A DNA stretch of 64,000 nucleotides from Hyphomicrobium album (GCF_009708035.1 NZ_WMBQ01000001.1:1550001-1614000), one strand, 5' to 3'; numbered from the stretch's first letter, positions 9,000 through 18,365 are shown. Numbers and translations: made by a program. Notes: generated by a model not told the origin, from the sequence alone.

Positions 9000-9926
9000 C
9001 TAAGCCCGCGCCTTCTTGTCGTTCTTATTCTTGCCGCGGCCGTTCTTCGCGCGGTCGTTGCGGCCGTCGAAGATCGCCTGCCAGACCACCGTCTCGACAT
9101 AGCGCGGCAGCGCGAACGCCGCGAGATGCACGGCCGGCGTCCAATAACGGGTCTCGATGCCGCGCTTCTCCTGGCGCTTCGCCAGCTTCTTCGCGGTGAT
9201 GTCGAGGTGATCGTCCTCGTTGGACGCCCAGTTGAGCGCGAAGGGGCCGCCGAAATAGCAGGGCTGCGTGCACATGTAGGGCGCCACGTGGTCGAACAGC
9301 CCAGCGAAGGCGTGCGTGGTGTCGCGTAGTTGATCGGGAAACAGGAACGGGAGGCCGTTCTGGGTGACGAGGATGCCATCGTCCTTCAACGCGTGCTTGC
9401 AGGCGGCGAAGAACTCCGGCGTGTGCAGCGCGGCCGATGGACCTATCGGTTCCGAGGAGTCGACGATGATGGCGTCGAAGCGCTCGTCGGTCTCGGCGAC
9501 GAACTTGCGGCCGTCGGCGATGACCACGACGCTGCGCTCGTCGTCGAAAGTGTTGCCGGGGATTTCCGGGTAGTACTTCAGCGCCGTGTCGATCACCTCG
9601 CGGTCGATCTCGCAGAGCATCGCCTTTTCGACGCTCGGATGCTTCAGGACCTCGCGCAAGACACCGCCGTCGCCGCCGCCGACGACCAGCACTTGCTTGG
9701 GCTTGTCGAGCGCCATCAACGGCACGTGCGCCATCATCTCGTGGTAGATGAACTCGTCCGATGTCGTGAGCTGGCAGACGCCGTCCAGCATCAGTACCGT
9801 GCCCCACGTGCGGTTCTTGAAGATCACCAGGTCCTGGTGGTCCGTCTTCACCTCGTGCAGCACCTCGTCGGCCGCGAGGCGCACGCGCCAATGGGGATGA
9901 AACGTCTCCTCGACCCAGCGATCCAT
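9000..9926 (-). CDS. speE: Polyamine aminopropyltransferase (spermidine synthase)
   Basis: SpeE transfers the aminopropyl group of decarboxylated S-adenosylmethionine to putrescine. The 308-residue protein starts at ATG 9926 behind AGGAGA. It shows the N-terminal beta domain (WVEETFHPHWRVRLAADEVL), the SAM-binding VLVVGGGDGGVLREVL, the acidic CEIDREVID, and the active-site loop DSSEPIGPSAALHT. The C terminus is a basic Lys/Arg/Asn-rich tail (about 25 residues). No adjacent SAM decarboxylase gene is seen. The tail is unusual and could be an RNA- or membrane-contacting extension. Confidence 0.93.
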   Translation of the reverse strand: MDRWVEETFHPHWRVRLAADEVLHEVKTDHQDLVIFKNRTWGTVLMLDGVCQLTTSDEFIYHEMMAHVPLMALDKPKQVLVVGGGDGGVLREVLKHPSVEKAMLCEIDREVIDTALKYYPEIPGNTFDDERSVVVIADGRKFVAETDERFDAIIVDSSEPIGPSAALHTPEFFAACKHALKDDGILVTQNGLPFLFPDQLRDTTHAFAGLFDHVAPYMCTQPCYFGGPFALNWASNEDDHLDITAKKLAKRQEKRGIETRYWTPAVHLAAFALPRYVETVVWQAIFDGRNDRAKNGRGKNKNDKKARA

Positions 9927-10026
9927 ACGGTCTCCTGCGCGACTATAATGCCGGCCGCAACGAGGGCGCCGGCGCTTCGGGCATAGCACGCGCCGCAGAT
10001 TTTTCTAGCGTCGATTAGCCGGGGTC

Positions 10027-11298
10027 TTACTGCGGGGTGCGCGCGGCGTTGGAACGCAGATGCGCAAGCGTCGCCTCCGTCGGCCAGCAGTCGATCTTGA
10101 TGCCGACCGACTTCTGATAGGTGCCGACCTGCCGGCGCGTATTGGAGCCGATCTTGCCGTCGATCTTGTCCATCGGGTAGCCGAGCGCCTGCAGCCGCTC
10201 CTGCACCTCCTTCACCTGCGCGGTGCGCGGCTGCGCCACCTGCGCCGCGGGCACGTGGAAGCCGCCGGCGCCGGCGATGCGATCGGCGAGGTCGCCCACG
10301 AACAGCGCGTAGAGGTCGGACGTGTTGTAGAGGCGGATGACCTTGAAGTTCTGCGTGGCGAGGAAGCCGGGCCCATAGGCGCCGGACGGCATCATCAGGT
10401 AGGCGCCGATGCCGGCCTCGTCGGGGCGGAACGGCTTGGTGCCGGTGCGCTCGAAGCCGAGCTTCTGCCATTCGCCGATCGTGCGCTCGCCGGGCGGGCC
10501 TTCGAGCGAGCAGTCGCCGCCGGCGGGCATGTTGACCTCGTAGCCCCAGCGCAGCCCGCGCACCCAGCCCTTGTTGGCGAGCTGGCGGGCGGCGGACGCG
10601 AGCGCGTCGGGTACGCTGTCGAAAATGTCGGCCTTGCCGTCGCCGTCGCCGTCTTCGAGGTGTTTGAAATATTCGGTGGGCATGAACTGCGTGAGGCCGA
10701 CGGCGCCGGCCCAGGAAGCACGCATCTTGGAGCGCGGCACGCCCGCCTGCAGCATCTTCAGCGCGGCGATGATTTCGAGGCGGAACTCGTCCTTGCGGCG
10801 GCCGGTGAAGGCTTGCGTCGCCAGCACGCGAATCGCGTCATGCGGCAGCTTGTGGCTGCCGTACGCCGTCTCGCGCCCCCAGATCGCGACCATGATGTAG
10901 CGATCGACGCCGGTGTTCTTCTCGATATTGATAATGTCGCGCTCGTGGTCCTTGAGGAACTTGCGTCCCTGCACGGCGAGCGTCGAAAGGTACTTCGGGT
11001 TGAGGTACTCGAACGCCGACTTGGTGAACTCGGCCTGGCCGGCGTTGTCGTCGCGCTTCTTGCCGGCGACGATGAGGTCAGGTAGCGAATAATCCGGTGT
11101 TACGCCGCGAAACGCCGCATCGAAGGTGGCGCGCGACACGCCTTCCTTCTGCGCGTCGGGCCAAAGGCCGGCGATGAAGTCGCTCCACGCATCGGCGCGG
11201 GCGGGCGATGCCGCCACCAACAGAACGAGTGCGACACCGAGCAGCGCCGACGCGCCCGAACTCAACCGGCGGCGCGACGTTGCCATGCTGCTGATCAC
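10027..11298 (-). CDS. Lytic murein transglycosylase (MltB-like, SLT_2) with peptidoglycan-binding domain
   Basis: Cleaves the MurNAc-GlcNAc glycosidic bond of peptidoglycan, releasing 1,6-anhydro products, in the periplasm. About 423 residues. The signal peptide includes LLGVALVLLVAASPARA. The MltB catalytic domain has the likely catalytic Glu in VAIWGRETAYGS and the fold motifs SWAGAVGLTQFMPTEY and ADIFDSVPDALAS. The C terminus is a PG_binding_1 domain (VQERLQALGYPMDKIDGKIG). I chose GTG 11298, seven bases after GGGAGGA; ATG 11286 is the alternative. The family recycles wall material and opens gaps for envelope machines. Confidence 0.9.
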   Translation of the reverse strand: MISSMATSRRRLSSGASALLGVALVLLVAASPARADAWSDFIAGLWPDAQKEGVSRATFDAAFRGVTPDYSLPDLIVAGKKRDDNAGQAEFTKSAFEYLNPKYLSTLAVQGRKFLKDHERDIINIEKNTGVDRYIMVAIWGRETAYGSHKLPHDAIRVLATQAFTGRRKDEFRLEIIAALKMLQAGVPRSKMRASWAGAVGLTQFMPTEYFKHLEDGDGDGKADIFDSVPDALASAARQLANKGWVRGLRWGYEVNMPAGGDCSLEGPPGERTIGEWQKLGFERTGTKPFRPDEAGIGAYLMMPSGAYGPGFLATQNFKVIRLYNTSDLYALFVGDLADRIAGAGGFHVPAAQVAQPRTAQVKEVQERLQALGYPMDKIDGKIGSNTRRQVGTYQKSVGIKIDCWPTEATLAHLRSNAARTPQ

Positions 11299-11415
11299 CA
11301 CGCGATCCTCCCGCGAATGCTTCGCTGTTGGCCCACATGCGCGCGACGCGCACGCAGAGGAGCCCTCGTCATCGTATTTTCCGGGCAATTTTGCGGCCCT
11401 GCGAGCGCCCTCAGG

Positions 11416-12408
11416 CTAGCTCGCGTGCTTGAACTGCTGCAAATGCGCTTCCCAGGCGAGCGCCTGCACCGTGATCGTTTCGAGGCTGTCGAACTCAGGC
11501 CGCCAGCCCAGGTGCATGCGGATCTTGTCGGAGGCGGCGACGATTGCCGCCGGGTCGCCGGCGCGGCGCGGCGACAAACGCACCTCGAAGTCGGCGCCGG
11601 ACGAGCGTTTGACCGCCTCGATGACCTGCAGCACCGAGAAGCCCTTCGAGTAGCCGCAGTTGAATACCTCGGATTGGCCGCCGGCACGCAGGTGCCGGAG
11701 CGCCGCCATATGGGCGCGCACGAGGTCGGTCACGTGGATGTAGTCGCGGATGCAGGTGCCATCGGCCGTCGGGTAGTCGGTGCCGAACACCTCCATGTGC
11801 GAGCGCTTTCCGAGCGCCGTCTCGCACGCGACCTTGATGAGGTGGGTCGCCTGCGGGGTCGACTGGCCAGAGCGGCCCTTGGGGTCGGCGCCGGCGACAT
11901 TGAAATAGCGCAACGCCACGTAGCGGAAATTGTGGGCCCGCGCGGTATCGGCGAGCATGATTTCGGTCATCAGCTTCGACGAGCCGTAGGGCGACATGGG
12001 CGCCAGCGCGGCATCCTCGCGCACCGGAATTTCCTTCGGCATGCCGTAGACTGCCGCCGTCGAGGAGAAGATGAAGTTCTCGATGCCCATCTCGACCGCG
12101 ACCTCCATGAGGGCGCGCGACTTGACGGTATTGTTGTGATAGTAGCCCAGCGGATCAACGACCGATTCCGGCACGATGATCGAACCGGCGAAGTGGATGA
12201 TCGATTTTACGCCGTGCTTGCGCACGATGCTGCGGACGAGCTCCTGATCGCCGATGTCGCCGACGACGAGCGTGGCATTGGGCGGCACGGCCCAGCGAAA
12301 CCCGGTCGACAGGTTGTCGAGGACGACGACGCTTTCCCCGCTATCGAGGAGCTCGAGAACCATATGGCTGCCGATGTAGCCGGCACCGCCGGTGACGAGG
12401 ATGGTCAT
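11416..12408 (-). CDS. galE: UDP-glucose 4-epimerase
   Basis: Interconverts UDP-glucose and UDP-galactose with bound NAD. The 330-residue protein begins MTILVTGGAGYIGSHM, an exact extended-SDR glycine loop. It has the catalytic SSTAAVYG serine region and YGSSK (YxxxK), plus the sugar-binding RYFNVAGAD and DGTCIRDYIHVTDL segments. The neighbour galU, transcribed divergently, makes UDP-glucose, so the pair supplies precursors for surface polysaccharide. The 167-base gap to galU must hold both promoters. Confidence 0.95.
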   Translation of the reverse strand: MTILVTGGAGYIGSHMVLELLDSGESVVVLDNLSTGFRWAVPPNATLVVGDIGDQELVRSIVRKHGVKSIIHFAGSIIVPESVVDPLGYYHNNTVKSRALMEVAVEMGIENFIFSSTAAVYGMPKEIPVREDAALAPMSPYGSSKLMTEIMLADTARAHNFRYVALRYFNVAGADPKGRSGQSTPQATHLIKVACETALGKRSHMEVFGTDYPTADGTCIRDYIHVTDLVRAHMAALRHLRAGGQSEVFNCGYSKGFSVLQVIEAVKRSSGADFEVRLSPRRAGDPAAIVAASDKIRMHLGWRPEFDSLETITVQALAWEAHLQQFKHAS

Positions 12409-12575
12409 CGCTACTTAGTACCTTCCAGAATGCCGCGACCGCTCGGGGGCGCACCTTACCATCGCCCAGTGTTAACTATGCATTGATTCAGGTGCATACA
12501 CAGAGCTGCATCGCGCCATTCAAGAACCGCACCAGTTCTCCCACCCGTTAACGGACCGCAGTTTCGGAGTTTCCC

Positions 12576-13457
12576 ATGCCCGCTTCCCCGCAGCGTATCC
12601 GCAAGGCCGTGTTCCCCGTGGCCGGACTCGGCACACGCTTCCTGCCCGCGACCAAGGCGGTGCCGAAGGAAATGCTGCCCGTGGTCGATCGGCCTGTGAT
12701 CCAGCACGTTGTCGACGAGGCGCGTTCCGCCGGGATCGAGCATTTCGTCTTCGTGACCGGCCGCAACAAGAGCGCGATCGAGGATCATTTCGACCGCCAG
12801 CCCGAGCTCGAGGCGACGCTCAGCGAGCGCGGCAAGAAGTACGAGCTCGCGGCGCTCGCCGAGGCGTTGCCGGAGGCGGGCCGCACCAGCTTCACGCGCC
12901 AGCAGGCGCCGCTCGGCCTCGGGCACGCCGTGTGGTGTGCGCGCGACATCATCGGCGACGAGCCGTTCGCGCTGTTGCTGCCAGACATGCTCCACTACGG
13001 CGACAAGCCGTGCCTCGCCGAGATGATCGAGGCCTACAACGAGTACGGCGGCAATCACATCGCGGTATCGCCGGTGCCCGACAGCGAGACGCACCAGTAC
13101 GGCATCGTCGGCGTCGAGGATAAGAGCGCCAAGGTCTCGCGCATCACGCAGATGGTGGAGAAACCCAAGCCGGGCACGGCGCCGTCGAACCTGCACATCA
13201 CCGGGCGCTACATCCTGCAGCCGGGAGTATTCGACGTGCTCGCCACCCAGGAGCGCGGCGCCGGCGGCGAGATCCAGCTCACTGATGCCATGCTCGCCAT
13301 GCAGAAGGCGGGCAAGCCCTATCACGCGGTGCGTTTCGACGGCACGATCTACGACACCGGCACCAAGATCGGCTTCCTGCTCGCCAACGTCGCCTACGGG
13401 CTGCAGCGCCCGGACCTGGCCCCGGCGCTGAAAGCGGGCATCGCCAAGCTCGTCTAG
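12576..13457 (+). CDS. galU: UTP-glucose-1-phosphate uridylyltransferase
   Basis: Makes UDP-glucose from UTP and glucose 1-phosphate. The 293-residue sequence carries the nucleotidyltransferase signature AVFPVAGLGTRFLPATKA, the KEMLPVVDRPVIQHVV segment, the DMLHYG metal/nucleotide region and GAGGEIQLTDAM near the C terminus. Length and motifs are those of standard GalU. It converges on the beta-barrel gene with 3 bases between the stops. Confidence 0.95.
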   Translation: MPASPQRIRKAVFPVAGLGTRFLPATKAVPKEMLPVVDRPVIQHVVDEARSAGIEHFVFVTGRNKSAIEDHFDRQPELEATLSERGKKYELAALAEALPEAGRTSFTRQQAPLGLGHAVWCARDIIGDEPFALLLPDMLHYGDKPCLAEMIEAYNEYGGNHIAVSPVPDSETHQYGIVGVEDKSAKVSRITQMVEKPKPGTAPSNLHITGRYILQPGVFDVLATQERGAGGEIQLTDAMLAMQKAGKPYHAVRFDGTIYDTGTKIGFLLANVAYGLQRPDLAPALKAGIAKLV

Positions 13458-13460
13458 CCG

Positions 13461-15215
13461 CTAGTGGCGCAGGCGCACCCCCGCCTGCACCTCTTCCACC
13501 GTGTAGCTGCTGGCGGGCTGCGTGCTCTGGAAGTCGGTATGCTGGTAGCGGGCGAAGAGCACGGCCCACTGGTTCATGTAGTACTCGACGCCGGTGCCGG
13601 CCGTGAACTGATCCTCGGTGATGGCGGCACCGACGAAATCGCGCGTCATGTAGCCGACGCCGACGCTGCCGACGACGTAGCGTGTAAAAGCGTGCCGCGC
13701 CTCGAGCCCGTAGGTGCGCTCCATGACGCCGCCCGAGCCGGCGGTAATCGTCTCGGCCACCTCGGTCGTCGCCGTGAAATTCAGCACGGTGAGCGGCGAT
13801 ATCTGCCAGGCGAGGTCCGCATCGAGCAGCAGGCCGTCGATGACGGGAAGCTCGGGGCTGTTCGGCGTCTGCTCGCCGTAGCCGAGGCTGATGGTGCCGC
13901 GCAGGATTTGGCTGACGTCGCCGAACGACACGCCGGCCCTGTACCGCTGGCCCGACGAGGAGCGCATGATGCCGTCCGTATCGGCCGGCACGTCGTAGTC
14001 GCGCTGGTTGAAGGAGATGTCGGAGAACACGAAGAAGTAAGGCGAGAATTCCCACTTGGGGCGGACCGCCTGCTCATAGAGCGTGAAGTTGCGATCGGCG
14101 TTGCTCTCCACCACGCCGGCGATTAGGTCGTCGCCGTAGGACGTGTCGATCTTGGCACCGCGCAACTGCACCGTCAGCCGGTTGAAGCGCTGATTGAACG
14201 CGCCGCGCAGCCGGTCGACGACGATGTTGGGACGCGTGCCCGCCGACAGCGCGTTGATGGCGGAGCGGCTTTCCTGCGCCTCTTCGTGCGCCGCAAAACC
14301 CTGGAAGTTCGTGAAGCTCGTGACGTCGACGCGCCCCAGCGCTTCCACCAGGTAGGCGCGATCGTCTTCCGAGGGGAATCGGTCATGGAAGCTGAAATCG
14401 CCGCTCGCTCGGAACTCCAGCGCGTGCCGGCTCCAGTTGGAGGTCAGCCGCGCCGCCGGGCGCACCTCAAGCGCGGTGTCGCCCTCGGCGTCGGGCGAGG
14501 CGAAGATGTTGCTGTTGTAGTCGACATCGCTCTCCACCGTCGTGAACAGCAGGAAGCTGCCGATCTTGGTGCCGATCGGCGGAAACGGATCGAGCGCGAA
14601 GCCCTGAAAGTTGCTCGGGCTGAACACGGGGTTGATCTCTTCCGCCTCGAGCAGCAGCGGGTCGTAGCCGCCCGGCTCATTGACGAATGCCCGGATATCC
14701 TCCGGCGAGCGAATGTCCGCCTCGGTGATATCCTCTTGGCCCTCGACGGGAGCGGTCGGCTCGCTCAGATCGATGACGCCATCCTGCGGCGCCTGTGCCT
14801 CGACGACGGGAACAGGATCGCCGTCCTGCGGTATGGCCATGCGGGTGCGCTGCGTCGCATCCTCCGCCAGCCCACCGCCATCCTCGGCGATCTCTTCGTC
14901 CGCTTCGCCAATCGCCTCAGCAGCAGCTTGGCCGGGCGCCTCGTCGCCGTCCTGGGGGATGGCGGCTACCGGGGCCGGCACCATCTCGTTCGGCCCGAAG
15001 CGGCCATCGTCGAACGCACGGCGGTCTTCCTCGGTGGGGTCTGGATCGTCGGGAAGGCTAGGGCGGAGCTGGGGCCGACGCGGGGGGCCCGAGGCCCCTG
15101 CTCCCGGAGGGTCGAGGATTTGGGCGGTTGCCTGGCACGGGACGAGCATCAGCGCAACGCCGACGACTGCGGCGAAGCCAAGTACCATCCCGACGATCTT
15201 GCGCTCGCCAGTCAA
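13461..15215 (-). CDS. Outer-membrane beta-barrel protein (putative porin, BBP2-like)
   Basis: A 584-residue protein starting at TTG 15215, six bases after GGGAG. It has a signal peptide (VLGFAAVVGVALMLVPCQATA), then about 150 residues of acidic, Pro-rich linker in which IPQDGD recurs at least twice. The remaining ~400 residues alternate short hydrophobic and aromatic strands (FLLFTTVESDVDYNSNIF, YFFVFSDISFNQRDYDV) and end in the aromatic/basic VQAGVRLRH, typical of an outer-membrane barrel. It resembles the 'putative beta-barrel porin 2' family linked with exopolysaccharide loci. Lying between galU and kdsD, it may be involved in export or surface attachment of a polysaccharide; that is inference. 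Confidence 0.75.
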   Translation of the reverse strand: MTGERKIVGMVLGFAAVVGVALMLVPCQATAQILDPPGAGASGPPRRPQLRPSLPDDPDPTEEDRRAFDDGRFGPNEMVPAPVAAIPQDGDEAPGQAAAEAIGEADEEIAEDGGGLAEDATQRTRMAIPQDGDPVPVVEAQAPQDGVIDLSEPTAPVEGQEDITEADIRSPEDIRAFVNEPGGYDPLLLEAEEINPVFSPSNFQGFALDPFPPIGTKIGSFLLFTTVESDVDYNSNIFASPDAEGDTALEVRPAARLTSNWSRHALEFRASGDFSFHDRFPSEDDRAYLVEALGRVDVTSFTNFQGFAAHEEAQESRSAINALSAGTRPNIVVDRLRGAFNQRFNRLTVQLRGAKIDTSYGDDLIAGVVESNADRNFTLYEQAVRPKWEFSPYFFVFSDISFNQRDYDVPADTDGIMRSSSGQRYRAGVSFGDVSQILRGTISLGYGEQTPNSPELPVIDGLLLDADLAWQISPLTVLNFTATTEVAETITAGSGGVMERTYGLEARHAFTRYVVGSVGVGYMTRDFVGAAITEDQFTAGTGVEYYMNQWAVLFARYQHTDFQSTQPASSYTVEEVQAGVRLRH

Positions 15216-15409
15216 AAAGCGCTCCCATGAGGCACATCACGCGAACGCCGTACTTGCTCGCGAATGACGCTAGAGAGCGTCGGTTAACGGTCTGTTTAGT
15301 TTGCGGGGATGGCCGGTGAACGGCGTGCGCCCGAGGCTGGACAGCCCCAAAGAATTGTAAGAAGCTGTTAAGACTTACGTGTCGCTGGGGCATCGGGGGT
15401 TTGAAGCCA

Positions 15410-16435
15410 ATGACGGCGGCCGAGGGGCCATTGCGCAAGTTTGGATCGGTCGAGGCCAGCAAAAAGCTGAGCCGTCTTCCGGTTGCATCCGCACTGCGGA
15501 CGCTCGACCTCGAATGCGAGGGACTCAACCGCCTGCGCGAGTCGCTGACCGGCCCGATGGGCCCCGCCTTCGCCGACGCGCTGCGCATCTTGCGCGCTGC
15601 CAAGGGTCGCGTCGTCGTCACGGGTATCGGCAAGAGCGGCCATGTCGGCCAGAAGATCGCTGCCACCTTCGCCTCGACGGGCCGCCCGGCCTTCTTCGTG
15701 CACCCCACGGAGGCCTCGCACGGCGACCTCGGCATGATCACGCCGGACGACGTGCTGCTCGCGCTGTCGTGGTCCGGCGAAACCGTCGAGCTGAAACCGC
15801 TCATCACCTATTCGCGGCGCTACGGCGTGCCACTCATCGCCATCACCTCGCGCATCGAATCTGCGCTCGGCCAGCACTCCGACATCGTTTTGGAGCTGCC
15901 GCGCTCGAAGGAAGCCTGCCCGCACGGCCTGGCGCCGACCACGTCGACCACCATGCAGCTCGCCCTCGGCGACTGCCTCGCCATGGCGCTGCTCGAAGCC
16001 AAGGGTTTTACCCCGCAAGAGTTCAAGGCGTTTCATCCCGGCGGTTCGCTGGGTGCCAGCCTCAAATATGTTTCCGACGTCATGCACGCGGGCGATCGCA
16101 TGCCGCTGGCGCGCGACAACGTGCCGATGAGCGCGGCGCTGGTAATCATGACGCAGAAGAGCCTGGGCTGCCTTGGTATCGTCGACGCCAAGGGCAAGCT
16201 CATCGGCATCGTCACCGACGGCGACCTGCGGCGTCACATGGGTGAAAACCTTGTTCGCCGGCGCACCGTCGACATCATGACGTGCGCGCCGAAGACGGTG
16301 AAGCCCGGCATGCTCGCATCGGCAGCGCTGGAACTGATCAACGCCTCGCGCATCACGGCGCTGTTCGTCGTCGAGCGCGGCAAGCCGGTCGGCATCGTGC
16401 ACGTGCACGACCTTTTGCGCGCCGGCATCGCCTAA
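15410..16435 (+). CDS. kdsD: Arabinose-5-phosphate isomerase (KpsF/GutQ family)
   Basis: Converts ribulose 5-phosphate to arabinose 5-phosphate, the first step towards Kdo of LPS. About 341 residues: a SIS domain with VVVTGIGKSGHVGQKIAATF, the SWSGETVELKPL phosphosugar loop and HPGGSLGA, followed by two CBS domains (DVMHAGDRMP..., DIMTCAPKTVKPG...). I chose ATG 15410; a TTG nine bases upstream also exists. Its promoter must lie in the roughly 190-base divergent gap shared with the barrel gene. Confidence 0.93.
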   Translation: MTAAEGPLRKFGSVEASKKLSRLPVASALRTLDLECEGLNRLRESLTGPMGPAFADALRILRAAKGRVVVTGIGKSGHVGQKIAATFASTGRPAFFVHPTEASHGDLGMITPDDVLLALSWSGETVELKPLITYSRRYGVPLIAITSRIESALGQHSDIVLELPRSKEACPHGLAPTTSTTMQLALGDCLAMALLEAKGFTPQEFKAFHPGGSLGASLKYVSDVMHAGDRMPLARDNVPMSAALVIMTQKSLGCLGIVDAKGKLIGIVTDGDLRRHMGENLVRRRTVDIMTCAPKTVKPGMLASAALELINASRITALFVVERGKPVGIVHVHDLLRAGIA

Positions 16436-16451
16436 GCGGGCGACCAGCCGT

Positions 16452-16871
16452 TTAGGCTGGCCCCACCCTCAGCACAGTATCCTTGCACCCGGAAATGCGC
16501 ACGCGCGCGCCTACAGGCGCCTCGACGCCTTCGGCCGGCCAGACAGTATCGGCGACCTTGACGCTGCCGCGACCCTCGCGCGGGATGGCATCGACGACAA
16601 CCACGACCTGGCCGACGAGCTGCGCACCGCGGCGGTTGAGATCGGGCTCGCTGGAGCGGATCCAGCCGTACCACTTCTGGTCGATGACGAGATCGGCGAC
16701 GAGCAGAACTACGCCGAGGAGCAGCCACACCCAGCCGAGCATGTTGCCGTTGGCTGTCAGGTAGATGCCGTAGACGGCAGCGGCAACGCCGGCAATGGGG
16801 AGCAAAAGGCTCATCACGGCGAGGAGCCAGATGATGGCGCTTGGACGCCGGTCTGGCTCAGTTGAGGGCAT
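16452..16871 (-). CDS. NfeD-like membrane protein (second of a pair)
   Basis: About 139 residues. Two membrane helices are visible (IIWLLAVMSLLLPIAGVAAAV and GWVWLLLGVVLLVADLVI), followed by a soluble OB-fold-like NfeD domain (GQVVVVVDAIPREGRGSVKVADTVWPAEG and RVRISGCKDTVLRV). Its ATG lies inside the end of the upstream NfeD gene (14-base overlap). NfeD proteins partner SPFH/stomatin proteins in membrane microdomain quality control. It shares the phrase SEPDLN with its neighbour, indicating duplication. Confidence 0.75.
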   Translation of the reverse strand: MPSTEPDRRPSAIIWLLAVMSLLLPIAGVAAAVYGIYLTANGNMLGWVWLLLGVVLLVADLVIDQKWYGWIRSSEPDLNRRGAQLVGQVVVVVDAIPREGRGSVKVADTVWPAEGVEAPVGARVRISGCKDTVLRVGPA

Positions 16872-17313
16872 GTTCGACGAGAAGGCAGGTACCGTTGGTG
16901 CCGGTAATCCGCACCCGCGCGCCTTGCGGGGCGTCCGAACCTTGGGCGTTCCACACCGTGTCGCCGACGCGCACCTTGCCGCGACCATCGGCGATCGCCT
17001 GCTCGACAGTCACGACGCGGCCCACGTACTGCACCGCGCGCGCATTGAGGTCGGGCTCGTCGCTACGAGCCACGTCGGGCGCCGCATAGCGGCGCGCGAA
17101 GAACACAGTGATGCAAGAAATGACGGCGAAGGTGATCAACTGCCACTCCCATGCGATGTCGAGCGTGAGCCCGAGCGCCCCGACGATCACCGCCGCGACG
17201 CCAAACCAGACGAAGTGCACGCCCGGAACCACCGATTCGAGAGCGAATAGCGCCACGGCGACGATGAACCAGTTCCAAGCGCCGAGATTCCAGAAGAATT
17301 CGGACAACCCCAT
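16858..17313 (-). CDS. NfeD-family membrane protein
   Basis: About 151 residues, starting MGLSEFFWNLGAWNWFIVAV. The membrane region (FALESVVPGVHFVWFGVAA, then ITFAVISCITVFFARRY) has the Pro/Gly pattern of short NfeD1b-type proteins. It is followed by the OB-fold (GRVVTVEQAIADGRGKVRVG, ARVRITGTNGTCLLVEH). It lies 59 bases downstream of the SPFH gene in the same direction, the usual SPFH-NfeD arrangement; the two proteins are expected to work as a membrane complex. Confidence 0.88.
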   Translation of the reverse strand: MGLSEFFWNLGAWNWFIVAVALFALESVVPGVHFVWFGVAAVIVGALGLTLDIAWEWQLITFAVISCITVFFARRYAAPDVARSDEPDLNARAVQYVGRVVTVEQAIADGRGKVRVGDTVWNAQGSDAPQGARVRITGTNGTCLLVEHALN

Positions 17314-17372
17314 GGCCTACATCTCCAATGCAATGCCACAGCATAGCAAGGGACGGCGGGTGACCGCCATCG

Positions 17373-18365
17373 CTACGCGCGCGGGACGCTACCGCGCGGC
17401 GCAGGCGCAGGTTGCCCCGACGGTCCGCCGCCGAATGCTTCGCCAGTAATCTGCGCCAGGCCGGCCAGCGAGCCGATCACCGCCGACGCCTCGAGCGGCA
17501 TCAGGATGACTTTCTGGTTCGGAGCTTTGGCGAGGGATTCCAGCGCCTTCACGTAGTTGTTGGCGACGAAGTAGTTGATCGCCTGCACGTTGCCCTTAGC
17601 GATGGCGTCGGAGACGAGTTGTGTAGCCTTCGCTTCCGCTTCCGCGGCGCGCTCACGCGCCTCGGCATCGCGGAAGGCAGCTTCGCGGCGTCCTTCTGCT
17701 TCCAGCACGACGGCAAGCTTCTCGCCCTCGGCACGCAGGATCGCCGCCTGGCGCAGGCCTTCCGATTCGAGGATCTGCGCCCGCTTCTCGCGTTCGGCCT
17801 TCATCTGCCGCGCCATGCTGTCGACGAGGTCGCGCGGCGGATCGATGTCCTTGATCTCGATGCGCGTCACCTTGATGCCCCAGGCTTCGGTGGCCTGATC
17901 GACGACTTGCAGCAGCTTGGCATTGATCTGATCGCGATTGGAAAGCAGCTCGTCGAGATCCATGGAACCCATGACGGTGCGGATGTTGGTCATCGTCAGG
18001 TTGATGATCGAAGGCTCGAGCGCGTCGACCTCGTAGGCAGCGCGCGCAGCGTTCAAAATCTGGAAGAAGGTCACGCCGTTGACGCGCACCATGGCGTTGT
18101 CGCGGGTGATGACGTCCTGGCTCGGAATGTCGAGCACCTGCTCCTTCATGTTCATGCGGTGGCCGACGCGCTCCATCACCGGGATGAGGATGTGCAGGCC
18201 GGGCGCCAGGGTCCGCGTATAGCGGCCGAAATTCTCGACCGTGTAGTTCTTGCCCTGCGGGACGATCTTGACCGTCGACCAGAGGATGACGATGGCGAGA
18301 ACGACGAGCAGCACGCCAAAGATTTCAAAGCCGCCGGAAAACGGGCTCAGGACTTCAGGTTCCAT
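17373..18365 (-). CDS. SPFH/Band 7 (stomatin/paraslipin-like) membrane protein
   Basis: 330 residues. A single N-terminal helix (IFGVLLVVLAIVILWSTVKI) anchors the protein. The SPFH domain follows (IVPQGKNYTVENFGRYTRTL; MNMKEQVLDIPSQDVITRDN). After it come a helical, Ala/Glu-rich segment (ILRAEGEKLAVVLEAEGRRE) and a Gly/Pro C-terminal tail. These proteins form large oligomeric rings that organise membrane microdomains and protect or recruit proteases. The two NfeD-like genes directly downstream support this assignment. Distinct from the HflK/HflC pair near 61-63 kb. Confidence 0.92.
   Translation of the reverse strand: MEPEVLSPFSGGFEIFGVLLVVLAIVILWSTVKIVPQGKNYTVENFGRYTRTLAPGLHILIPVMERVGHRMNMKEQVLDIPSQDVITRDNAMVRVNGVTFFQILNAARAAYEVDALEPSIINLTMTNIRTVMGSMDLDELLSNRDQINAKLLQVVDQATEAWGIKVTRIEIKDIDPPRDLVDSMARQMKAEREKRAQILESEGLRQAAILRAEGEKLAVVLEAEGRREAAFRDAEARERAAEAEAKATQLVSDAIAKGNVQAINYFVANNYVKALESLAKAPNQKVILMPLEASAVIGSLAGLAQITGEAFGGGPSGQPAPAPRGSVPRA

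Noticed and set aside
15276-15300. TTAA-N7-TTTA-like site upstream of kdsD, and GTTAAC sequences upstream of galU, considered as CtrA boxes
   Set aside because: Only near matches to the CtrA consensus TTAA-N7-TTAA; with no other support I do not annotate them.
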